This document shows positions 1 through 6,768 of a stretch of DNA of 20,030 nt, one piece after another (the first letter of the stretch is position 1; each line of letters begins with the position of its first letter). Position numbers and translations under genes: made by a program. The notes beneath the pieces were generated by a model. The model had not been told where the DNA came from. It saw only the letters and a program-made list of their open reading frames with translations, and made no database searches. The DNA comes from Candidatus Heimdallarchaeota archaeon AB_125 (GTDB lineage Archaea; Asgardarchaeota; Heimdallarchaeia; Heimdallarchaeales; Heimdallarchaeaceae): the NCBI GenBank assembly GCA_001940755.1, contig MEHH01000016.1:1-20030 (forward strand). Direction: 5' to 3'.

Positions 1-1243
1 AAAATTTATCAGTTTCTTCTTTTGCCCACTCATCTGGGTCGTATTTAGGTGGCATGCATCTAAGGGGTTTGTCCTCATAATAACCAAGTTCATATCTAGC
101 TTGTATTATTTTTTGGATTTCATTGCTTCCTTCATAGATTGTTGCTCCGCGAACATTCCTATAATATCGAGCAACAGGATAATCATCTGAAAAACCATAA
201 GCTCCATGAATTTGGATTGCTCTATCAGCACATCTTACAGCTGCATTTGTAGCATACCACTTGGCTAAAGCTGTTTCTCTAGTATTAACTCTTCCTAAGT
301 TCTTTGTCCAGCCAGCTTTCCATGTTAATAGTTCAGCAGCTTCAATGTCGGAAACACTTTCAGCTATCATACCTTGAATGAATTGGTGATGACCGATTTT
401 CTTACCGAAAGTTTCACGTTCATTAGCATATTTTACAGCTGCTTCCAGTGATGCTTTTGCACCACCAACTGCACCACCAGCAACAGTATATCGACCCCAA
501 TCTAGTGCAGCCATAGCAACTTTGAATCCTTCATCAGGCAAGCCAAGTAAGTTTTCTTTTGGAACAGGAGTATTTTCGAAATTAACCCATCCTGTTTCAC
601 CAGCTTTTACACCCATTTTATTATGAAGATTCCCAGAAGTAACTCCACCAAAATCACGTTCAACTATGAATGCTCTCATACCTTTATGCCGAACATCTAT
701 TTCATAAGCAAAAGCAAGGAAAATATCAGAGGATTCAGTGTAGCTTATCCACATTTTTTCGCCATTAAGAATCCACTCATCACCTTCAAGACGGCAAGTA
801 GCTTTTAATCCTGCGGGATCACTTCCTGCAGCTGGTTCAGTTAAACCATATGTGCTCATCTTCTCCCCTGAGGTTAAGATTGGTAGATATTGTTTCTTCT
901 GTTCCATATTACCCCATTGCCATATTGTTGAAGTGACTAATCCATTGTGAACTGACAAAATCACTCTAAATGAAGTGTCAATTCTTTCTAATTCTTCACA
1001 AGCTATTGCCAAAGCAATATAATCAAGACCTCCGCCGCCATATTTTACGGGAATACTAATACCAAGAAGACCTTGTTCAGCCATCTTTTTTAATATGGGT
1101 CTGTGAAAAGTATGTGCTTGATCCCACTCCTTTACATTAGGAGCAATTTCTGCTTCAGCAAATTCTCTCACACTTTGTTTTACCATCTTGTGTGTATCCG
1201 ATAACTCAAAATGAGGACCTATTTCACTAAATTGTTCATACAT
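1..1243 (-). CDS. Acyl-CoA dehydrogenase, 3' end cut off by the window edge
   Basis: FAD-dependent acyl-CoA dehydrogenase, which introduces an alpha-beta double bond into an acyl-CoA and passes electrons to an electron-transfer flavoprotein. I translated 414 residues from the ATG at 1243 with no stop before base 1. Seen: the FAD/substrate loop TYGLTEPAAGSDPAG (131-145), the flavin-facing WISYTESSD (165-173), the FAD-contacting IQIHGAYGFSDDYP (343-356), and IYEGSNEIQ (369-377), where E371 sits at the usual catalytic-base position. ERIDTSFRVILSVH (86-99) resembles the glutaryl-CoA dehydrogenase region carrying its substrate-binding Arg (here R93), but glutaryl-CoA specificity is only a possibility. 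The typical family core of about 380 residues ends near residue 388, so a C-terminal extension beginning YYEDKPLRC continues off the window. It is divergent from the GTPase gene across a 189-bp spacer. Confidence 0.93.
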   Translation of the reverse strand, partial: MYEQFSEIGPHFELSDTHKMVKQSVREFAEAEIAPNVKEWDQAHTFHRPILKKMAEQGLLGISIPVKYGGGGLDYIALAIACEELERIDTSFRVILSVHNGLVTSTIWQWGNMEQKKQYLPILTSGEKMSTYGLTEPAAGSDPAGLKATCRLEGDEWILNGEKMWISYTESSDIFLAFAYEIDVRHKGMRAFIVERDFGGVTSGNLHNKMGVKAGETGWVNFENTPVPKENLLGLPDEGFKVAMAALDWGRYTVAGGAVGGAKASLEAAVKYANERETFGKKIGHHQFIQGMIAESVSDIEAAELLTWKAGWTKNLGRVNTRETALAKWYATNAAVRCADRAIQIHGAYGFSDDYPVARYYRNVRGATIYEGSNEIQKIIQARYELGYYEDKPLRCMPPKYDPDEWAKEETDKF

Positions 1244-1432
1244 TTTCTATGCTTCCAGATTGTTGTTACAAATCTTGTCTATCAAGTCACTTTAAAGATT
1301 TCTCCATAACTATGAATGGTTTAATCTAATAATTACCACAAATTGACGTTTGTTACTTTGAAAAGAATTTTAACCTTAAAATTACCAGTTATCTTTGAAA
1401 GGTCTGGAATCAGATATTAGTGGTCGAATACT

Positions 1433-2095
1433 ATGGCAGATGAATTTAAACACTATGCTACTGGATCAGTAATACCATTGGGGGATGGTTTTACTGGAAA
1501 ATCAGTCTTATCAAGGTTGCTAATAAATCCTGATGTATCAGATGAGGAGCTTAATGATATTCTTCTAAAAACAAAGAAATCTTACAATATTGAAATTGAG
1601 TTTAGTAGTGAAATTGTGGAAGTAGAGAACTTACCCGTTACAACGACTTTACAATTCTATGTTTTTCCAGGTCAAAGACAAAAAGCATCATCTAGAAGTA
1701 CAACTTTTGATGAAATTCTATCAGTTTTTGATTGTTTTCCAGCTCTACTGAGAGTTTCTGTTCTGTTGTTGATTTATGATGTTACTAGATTTAGTACACT
1801 TGAATCTCTTGAAGTTTGGTTAAGATTTGCAATTGTTAAGGAATGGATTTATGAGGACACTTTAATCATATTAGTTCCTAATAAAACAGATCTTGAAAAA
1901 CCAAAACAAACTGATATAGATCAGATTGTCTCAACAATATATGAATACATAGCAGACCATAATCTTCCAATTGATGTAAATCACATCAAATCTGTTAATT
2001 CATCTTGTGTTACTCTCGAAGGTATAAATGAACTCAGAGAGATAATAATAAATTGGATAGCTCATCGAGGAATTCGAGGAGTAGGAATCAAATAA
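1433..2095 (+). CDS. Ras/Rab-like small GTPase with altered G3 motif
   Basis: Predicted GTP-binding switch protein of the Ras/Arf/MglA superfamily, 220 residues. Seen: P-loop GDGFTGKS (17-24), a Thr-rich switch I end PVTTT (68-72), a G3 region YVFPGQ (76-81), the Rab-like strand LLIYDVTRFSTLESLEVWL (112-130), G4 NKTD (150-153) and a plausible G5 at NSSC (189-192). The conserved Asp of G3 (DxxG) is Val here, while Gly80 and the catalytic-type Gln81 remain; MglA-family GTPases also lack this Asp and have a PGQ motif. The stretch between the PGQ motif and the following strand is about a dozen residues longer than in Rab proteins. There is no C-terminal prenylation box or transmembrane segment, so it is probably cytosolic. 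It is transcribed alone. The GTPase call is firm; the partner, and whether it is Ras-like or MglA-like, cannot be told from sequence. Confidence 0.86.
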   Translation: MADEFKHYATGSVIPLGDGFTGKSVLSRLLINPDVSDEELNDILLKTKKSYNIEIEFSSEIVEVENLPVTTTLQFYVFPGQRQKASSRSTTFDEILSVFDCFPALLRVSVLLLIYDVTRFSTLESLEVWLRFAIVKEWIYEDTLIILVPNKTDLEKPKQTDIDQIVSTIYEYIADHNLPIDVNHIKSVNSSCVTLEGINELREIIINWIAHRGIRGVGIK

Positions 2096-2328
2096 TTTTC
2101 ACAGTTTTTTCTCCATAGGAAGTATAGGTTATTTCTACAGCCAAGAAGGTAGGTAGTTCTTGGAAAGATACCCTTGTTGGAAGGAGTCCCTCTTTGCAAA
2201 ATGATGAAAAAAGTTATTCAATCTATCAACTATGGAATTTATTAGTTCTTCGAAAATACTCCTACTTCGTCAAAAGAAAAAAATCTGAAATTCCTGGTAA
2301 GATGAAGTTTGAAAGGCATTGTAAAGAA

Positions 2329-2844
2329 TTACTTACCTTTGATTTGGTCAATGAATGTAATAATTTTCTCAGGATTATTTGTTGAAACAACTAAAGGTCT
2401 TTTGTCTTCTGATTCGAACCTGATAGCTTTACCAAAACGAGTTGTAAAGGCTATTGAACCATCAGTGCCTATTCTTACTCCAAAACCTAAGTAGATTCTA
2501 ATTGATGCATTTGTTCCCCCATAAGAAATCAACTCATCAATTTGGATAGTCTTCTTATTGAAAACACCGTATTTGACATTGATTTCCGATTCATTAATAG
2601 TTATTCTTATGCTTGAGTAATTGATGAAAATTAACAATAAGAGAAGGCCTATACCACTACATATAGGAATTGTTATTGTCATAGTTGCAGGTACTTTGAT
2701 TGATGTTGTAACAGTGACAGCAATAAGAATTCCTTCTATTAATATAAATCCAATTATCACAAAAATACTTAACCAGACTCTTTCGGTATAACTATTTTTG
2801 TTATCAATATTTTTCAATTCAATGCTCAATGAAATCAAATCCAA
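2329..2844 (-). CDS. Two-TM membrane protein with bacterial-PH-like domain
   Basis: Membrane protein of unknown job, 171 residues. Seen: two hydrophobic helices (about 24-45 and 56-75) with a short loop, followed by a soluble domain of about 95 residues. That domain begins with SIRITINESEINVKYGVF (78-95) and carries GKAIRF (138-143) and NNPEKIITFI (156-165). This strand pattern, with the Gly-Lys-Ala-Ile and Asn-Pro-Glu elements, is what bacterial PH-like (bPH/YdbT-type) domains behind a membrane hairpin look like. Start choice is poor: there is no in-frame ATG before residue 55, an in-frame stop lies at 2851-2853, and the 5'-most candidate is TTG at 2844, with further TTG codons at residues 3, 6 and 10. 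Either a TTG start is used or the 5' end is damaged. It converges with the GTPase gene across 233 bp in which I see no further gene. Confidence 0.72.
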   Translation of the reverse strand: MDLISLSIELKNIDNKNSYTERVWLSIFVIIGFILIEGILIAVTVTTSIKVPATMTITIPICSGIGLLLLLIFINYSSIRITINESEINVKYGVFNKKTIQIDELISYGGTNASIRIYLGFGVRIGTDGSIAFTTRFGKAIRFESEDKRPLVVSTNNPEKIITFIDQIKGK

Positions 2845-2918
2845 TGCAAATCAATCGATCTGTTGTCCATAAATCTTATGATTTAGTAATAAATAACAAG
2901 CTTCTGTAGAGACCAATT

Positions 2919-2972
2919 ATAACAGATATTGATAATGGAAGAAGCTATACTTGGTCTTGGATTTGTGCATGA
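2919..2972 (+). pseudogene. C-terminal fragment of a third copy of the paired surface-protein family
   Basis: This short reading frame translates as ITDIDNGRSYTWSWICA and then TGA, with an in-frame TAG just upstream at 2907. It matches the conserved stretch TEIENGKSYLWSW (226-238) of the surface protein at 4592-5467 and the equivalent IDDGYCYSWSW (231-241) of the one at 3025-3930. Over 36 aligned bases against the 4592 gene, 29 are identical by my hand count. The conserved Trp-Ser-Trp is present, but the domain before it and the membrane anchor after it are gone. It lies directly upstream of an intact family member, as expected for a tandem duplicate that was mostly deleted. No start codon serves it. 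Confidence 0.62.
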
Positions 2973-3024
2973 AAGAACACAAAGAAAGTAATATAAGTGC
3001 AGGAAATATAGTTATCTGATTAGA

Positions 3025-3930
3025 ATGACTACGAAGAAAAACATAAGAAATTCTATAGTTCTTTCACTTCTAATCACAACACTATGTTTTCCATCTGTAT
3101 TTTCTAATGTAGAAGCAAATAGCTTAAATTTATATGCTACAAATCATGGAATGATTTTACCTTACAATAATTCATATCTTCTAATGCCAGAAGCAAACGT
3201 TAGATTTACAATTAATAGTACAGCTGACCTTAAAGAGTATTTAATAAAATTTAATGCAAATTATACAATTTTCAATCCAAATGAAACAACTAGTTCTCTC
3301 ATTGGGGCACCTTTCTATTACTTAGATTATTGGGGTATCGAAAACCTAGAAGTTCTTGCGAATGGTACAGAGATAGATTCCGAGCTTTTTCACATTGAAT
3401 TTGATGAGAATAGCACTTGGTTTGAATATCTTTCAGGTTCAGATCAAAGAGACATATTTATATCAAATCTAACTTTCTATGCAAATACAAGTTTTATACT
3501 AAATTATTCATTTGATTACAAATTACCATGGAAAATTGGAGATATCAAATTTAGCCTTGCTGAAGTGTGGTATGATGTTGGAACTGCAAGAGCTTGGTCT
3601 GGCAATGTTACTGAAACTGTAGAGTATGTTGTTTATGGACACCAGCCATTCTATTACAACTGCAGTGGACGGGATGAAACAGTTCGGTTTTATAAGGATG
3701 GTATTATTGAAGAAATAGATGATGGCTATTGTTATTCTTGGTCGTGGAATAATGAGAGAATTAAGGAGGATCAAATAGAATTTAGGTTTTCTCTGTTCGA
3801 AGAAAAATTAACTCCTATTGATAAGATGATTATGATCATAGTGTTTCCTTCAGTAGGTTTAGTTGGATTGATATTTGTATCTCTAAGAATAATCAAAGTT
3901 CGAAGAAAAAGGAAAGTAGCAAATCCTTAG
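3025..3930 (+). CDS. Secreted/membrane-anchored surface protein, paralogue A
   Basis: Unknown family, 301 residues, predicted to be exported and anchored. Seen: N-terminal signal (basic MTTKKNIRNS, hydrophobic 10-26), an extracellular domain of about 230 residues with many Asn-X-Ser/Thr sequons (for example NST, NYT, NET, NLT, NYS, NVT, NCS), one transmembrane helix at about 268-288, and a very basic cytoplasmic end (KVRRKRK). It is clearly homologous to the protein at 4592-5467: both hold NYTIFNPNET then IGAPF, YDVGTARAW followed by a VEY/VEF-x-VYG motif and QP, and a SWSW/LWSW stretch. The fold is unknown but strand-rich, in keeping with a beta-sandwich ectodomain. It is the first intact gene of a same-strand group of four; the next gene begins 37 bp downstream with its own TATA-like box. 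A role at the cell surface is inferred from topology only. Confidence 0.82.
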   Translation: MTTKKNIRNSIVLSLLITTLCFPSVFSNVEANSLNLYATNHGMILPYNNSYLLMPEANVRFTINSTADLKEYLIKFNANYTIFNPNETTSSLIGAPFYYLDYWGIENLEVLANGTEIDSELFHIEFDENSTWFEYLSGSDQRDIFISNLTFYANTSFILNYSFDYKLPWKIGDIKFSLAEVWYDVGTARAWSGNVTETVEYVVYGHQPFYYNCSGRDETVRFYKDGIIEEIDDGYCYSWSWNNERIKEDQIEFRFSLFEEKLTPIDKMIMIIVFPSVGLVGLIFVSLRIIKVRRKRKVANP

Positions 3931-3937
3931 GGACGAA

Positions 3938-3950
3938 TTTATAAATACTT
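3938..3950 (+). promoter_or_regulatory. TATA-like box for the methyltransferase at 3968
   Basis: The sequence TTTATAAATACTT is centred about 24 bases before the ATG at 3968, the spacing expected if archaeal transcription starts at or next to the start codon (leaderless mRNA). No Shine-Dalgarno is seen. It implies that this gene can be transcribed separately from the surface-protein gene ending at 3930. Confidence 0.6.
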
Positions 3951-3967
3951 TTCAGAAATAATATTTT

Positions 3968-4591
3968 ATGTCTGAAGAAGAAAATATTCCAGATATTCCA
4001 GGTGTAGACTCTGAAACAAACAAAATTACACCCTATCAAGAAATTGTCATTAATGAAATTCCCTCCGGATCTATTATTGATATAGGTGCAGGAGGTGAAG
4101 GAGTTATTGCTCAAGTTGGAGGAAAGAGAATAACTGCTGTTGATAAGCGCCAAGGTGAAATCGATGAAGCAAAAGATAAAGCTCCTGATGCTAATTGGGT
4201 AGTAGCAGATGCGTTGGATTTACCTTTTGAAAACGAAGAGTTTGATAATGCAACTTCCTTCTTCTGTGGTATGTACATGTCCAACAAGGATTTACCACAA
4301 TCAATTAAAGAGATTTATCGAGTTCTGAAACCTGGAGGGGAATTCTGGATATGGGATTCAAAAATTGATACAGACAAAGAGAGTTTCATTATTGTCTTAT
4401 CAATAACTCTACCTGAAAAAGAAAAATTCGGTACTGGATATGGAACAGGTAAAAAACTCCAAAATGAAGAAATGAAGGTAAATAAAAATTGGTTCTTTAT
4501 AAAAGCAAAGAAAAGAGAAGAAGTCATATCAGTTTCCCATTTTCAAATTTCACAAGAGATTAACAAAGGTATAAGTGAAAGTATTTCTTGA
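3968..4591 (+). CDS. Class I SAM-dependent methyltransferase between the two paralogues
   Basis: Predicted S-adenosylmethionine methyltransferase, 207 residues, substrate unknown. Seen: motif I IIDIGAGGEGV (36-46), the acidic residue at the end of strand 2 (AVDK, D59), ADALDLPFENEEFD (80-93) as motifs II/III, and the post-motif IYRVLKPGGEFWIWD (116-130), typical of the UbiE/COQ5-like class I group. The C-terminal part after residue 135 is short and lacks the usual last strands; it carries KNWFFIKAKKREEV (173-186) instead. Its TGA stop (4589-4591) directly abuts the next gene's GTG/ATG start, so this gene and surface protein B are likely co-transcribed and perhaps translationally coupled. Its place between two related surface-protein genes suggests, without proving, a link to modification or assembly of that surface component. 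Confidence 0.85.
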   Translation: MSEEENIPDIPGVDSETNKITPYQEIVINEIPSGSIIDIGAGGEGVIAQVGGKRITAVDKRQGEIDEAKDKAPDANWVVADALDLPFENEEFDNATSFFCGMYMSNKDLPQSIKEIYRVLKPGGEFWIWDSKIDTDKESFIIVLSITLPEKEKFGTGYGTGKKLQNEEMKVNKNWFFIKAKKREEVISVSHFQISQEINKGISESIS

Positions 4592-5467
4592 GTGATGAAA
4601 GTGTTAAATCGAAAATTATCCGTTTTTCTTTTCACTTTTTTGCTTCTATTCGGAAGTTTTTGGATTGTTAATAAGAACAATAGAATTGTCGCTAATCCAC
4701 TAAATGTATTTGTCGAATCAGCTGGAGGATTATTACCTGGTAATGATACAGATTTACAGATGGTTGAAGCAAATGTAGTTATGGACATTGATGAAACCTA
4801 TGGAGAAAATGGAAGTTTTGCAGTTTCATTTGATGGAAATTATACGATATTCAATCCTAATGAGACACTTGAAATCATGATAGGAGCACCTTTTCTAACG
4901 GTTTATGAAGGTTTAACTGATTCATTAAAAATAGAAGTTGATGGTATCGAGACAGAATATGATATCGTTTACTATAATTATAATAACGATTCCGCAACTC
5001 CATGGATGAATTATTTTCAGTTGTATATTGTTCAGGAAAGATATTTTGCAATATGTAACATAACTTTTTCAGGACAGTCTAATACAACAATAAGGTATAG
5101 ATTCGATTCTATAACCAATTTTCGTTATACAGAAGAAGTAATTTGGATTACTTATGATGTTGGTACAGCAAGAGCTTGGGACGGTTTATTAACAGAATAC
5201 GTCGAATTCAACGTCTATGGGAAACAACCTACATATTATTACAATAACACTGCTAATACTACAGTTACAGAAATAGAAAATGGTAAAAGCTATCTTTGGT
5301 CTTGGGAAAAAATAGATGAAATAAGGACCGATTATGTTTTCATCGAATACTTCCCAACACCGACGACAACACCTTCTAAAACATCAGGATTTTGGTTGTT
5401 AAGTTCAATTCTTTGTCTAATTGTATTAAACAGTTATAGAAGATTTAGAAAGACTAAAACGAGCTAG
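4592..5467 (+). CDS. Secreted/membrane-anchored surface protein, paralogue B
   Basis: Paralogue of the protein at 3025-3930, 291 residues. Seen: signal peptide (basic MMKVLNRK, hydrophobic 10-26), a sequon-rich ectodomain with the shared blocks NYTIFNPNET (83-92), IGAPF (97-101), YDVGTARAW (188-196), VYGKQP (208-213) and YLWSW (234-238). It ends with a Thr/Pro linker TPTTTPSKTSG (256-266), a short hydrophobic helix WLLSSILCLIVL (268-279) and the basic tail RRFRKTK. That linker-helix-basic layout is like the tripartite C-terminal sorting signals handled by archaeosortases, whereas paralogue A has an ordinary anchor, so the two may be attached differently. The start is GTG at 4592 or, more likely, the adjoining ATG at 4595; the difference is one residue. 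The function is not recognised. Confidence 0.82.
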   Translation: MMKVLNRKLSVFLFTFLLLFGSFWIVNKNNRIVANPLNVFVESAGGLLPGNDTDLQMVEANVVMDIDETYGENGSFAVSFDGNYTIFNPNETLEIMIGAPFLTVYEGLTDSLKIEVDGIETEYDIVYYNYNNDSATPWMNYFQLYIVQERYFAICNITFSGQSNTTIRYRFDSITNFRYTEEVIWITYDVGTARAWDGLLTEYVEFNVYGKQPTYYYNNTANTTVTEIENGKSYLWSWEKIDEIRTDYVFIEYFPTPTTTPSKTSGFWLLSSILCLIVLNSYRRFRKTKTS

Positions 5468-5472
5468 ATTAT

Positions 5473-5480
5473 TTTTTATA
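5473..5480 (+). promoter_or_regulatory. TATA-like box for the zinc-ribbon methyltransferase
   Basis: TTTTTATA is centred about 25 bases upstream of the ATG at 5502 with no ribosome binding site between, matching a leaderless archaeal promoter. It sits directly after the stop of surface protein B. Confidence 0.5.
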
Positions 5481-5501
5481 CTCCTCACTTTTTGTATTAT
5501 T

Positions 5502-6767
5502 ATGGAATCCTCTAAGTACGTTCCTTGTTTTTATTGTTCTGAATATATAAAAATAGCACAAGATTATCCAGTCAATTTTGCTTCTAAAGATGTTACTAGT
5601 TTTACTCCTAGATGTTTTCTTCATTGGGAGTATGAATGCAGCAAATGTGGAGAGTTAACTCATTTCAATGGTATTTCTTGGTGTTCTAGTTGTAAGGAGT
5701 TTACATGCTTACGTTGTGTAGAGGAGAAAATGGAAAAAGAGAAGTTTCTAATTTATGATTATTATTATAAAATTCCTTGTCAAAAATGTGGAGAGTATAA
5801 TCCTGCTTTAGATTTTGCTGAATACGAAGGTTCCCACCCCTATCAGATTGGAGATCTTAAACCTGAAGAAGATATCGTAATGTGGATGCCAATTTATAAG
5901 AATCAAATAAAACCTCAAGAATTCCCACATAAAGCTTGGGGTTCAGAAAGAATTCTCTCTTTAGGTAAAGCTCCAAAACATCCAAGGTTAGAATCTTTGG
6001 ATAACTATACTCCAAAATCAGTTTGGGATGATTTAGCATCTAGATGGATATCTCCTGAAACCGAAGGAGAATATCATCATACACACATAATTCTTCCCAA
6101 CTTATACAATATGCTTGATGTACAAAGGGATGAAAAAATACTAGATGTTGCCTGCGGTGAAGGTACCGTTGTGAGACATTTAGCAAAACTTGGGGCTAAA
6201 GTGACAGGAATTGATATTTCAAAAATGATTGATAGAGCAATTGAGAGAGAGAACAAGGAAAAGCTTGGAATTCAACTTATGAAGTTAAATGCTGAAGAGC
6301 TGATGAATGAATTCAAGAGCGGTTTTTTCGACAAGGTTGCATGCAATATGGCATTAATGGATATTGAGGATTATAAAACAACTATCAAAAACATTGCATA
6401 TGTGCTTAAAGAGAAGGGAATTTTTGTATTTAGTATTACTCATCCAGCATATGCTTGGCCAGCATCTACAGCAATGCGCATTCCAATTGGAAGTAGAAGA
6501 AACGAAGATAGAGTGAGAATATTACTTAACTACTTTGATGAAAGACCAGCACTCATTTACTATTGGGACGTTCCAGGATTGCATTTTCAACGACCAATTA
6601 GTGCATATATAAATGAGTTAGTAAAAAACAACTTTGAGATTCTAGAGATGAGAGAGCCAAAAGCTTCAGAAGAGCTAGTTGAGAGATATCCAAGAAAAGC
6701 ATATTTAGATAACGATATTTTCGCTGAATTTTTACTTATAAAAGCAAAGAAAAAATCTAAGTTATGA
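5502..6767 (+). CDS. Zinc-ribbon/class I methyltransferase fusion
   Basis: Two-part protein of 421 residues. The N-terminal 100 residues contain five CxxC pairs: C9/C12, C46/C49, C61/C64, C69/C72 and C93/C96, plus C38, enough for two or more structural zinc sites of ribbon or treble-clef type. A linker follows, then a SAM methyltransferase domain from about 170: motif I ILDVACGEGTVVRHLAKLG (213-231), VTGIDIS (234-240), a motif IV-like region NMALMDIEDY (282-291), VLKEKGIFVFSITHPAY (301-317), and a last strand ending FAEFLLIKAKK. The methyltransferase part resembles small-molecule or tRNA-type enzymes, but the substrate is not evident; the zinc module could hold nucleic acid or a protein partner. 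It ends the + strand cluster and its stop lies 1 bp from the stop of the convergent acetyltransferase. I do not recognise this domain pairing as a named family. Confidence 0.84.
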   Translation: MESSKYVPCFYCSEYIKIAQDYPVNFASKDVTSFTPRCFLHWEYECSKCGELTHFNGISWCSSCKEFTCLRCVEEKMEKEKFLIYDYYYKIPCQKCGEYNPALDFAEYEGSHPYQIGDLKPEEDIVMWMPIYKNQIKPQEFPHKAWGSERILSLGKAPKHPRLESLDNYTPKSVWDDLASRWISPETEGEYHHTHIILPNLYNMLDVQRDEKILDVACGEGTVVRHLAKLGAKVTGIDISKMIDRAIERENKEKLGIQLMKLNAEELMNEFKSGFFDKVACNMALMDIEDYKTTIKNIAYVLKEKGIFVFSITHPAYAWPASTAMRIPIGSRRNEDRVRILLNYFDERPALIYYWDVPGLHFQRPISAYINELVKNNFEILEMREPKASEELVERYPRKAYLDNDIFAEFLLIKAKKKSKL

Positions 6768-6768
6768 G

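Noticed and set aside
1338..1353. ACAAA-TTGACG-TTTGT inverted repeat between the acyl-CoA dehydrogenase and GTPase genes.
   Set aside because: Only five paired bases per arm in AT-rich DNA, with no second copy nearby; too weak to call an operator.
2194..2385. A 63-codon + strand frame starting TTG with AAGGAG seven bases upstream, in the gap after the GTPase gene.
   Set aside because: It overlaps the 3' end of the better supported membrane gene on the other strand, its product has no recognisable pattern, and the start is a TTG. The nicely placed AAGGAG is the only argument for it.
2412..2424. tRNA T-loop-like GGTTCGAATCA on the minus strand.
   Set aside because: It lies inside the bPH-like coding sequence (codons for Arg-Phe-Glu-Ser), and no acceptor, D or anticodon arms can be built around it.
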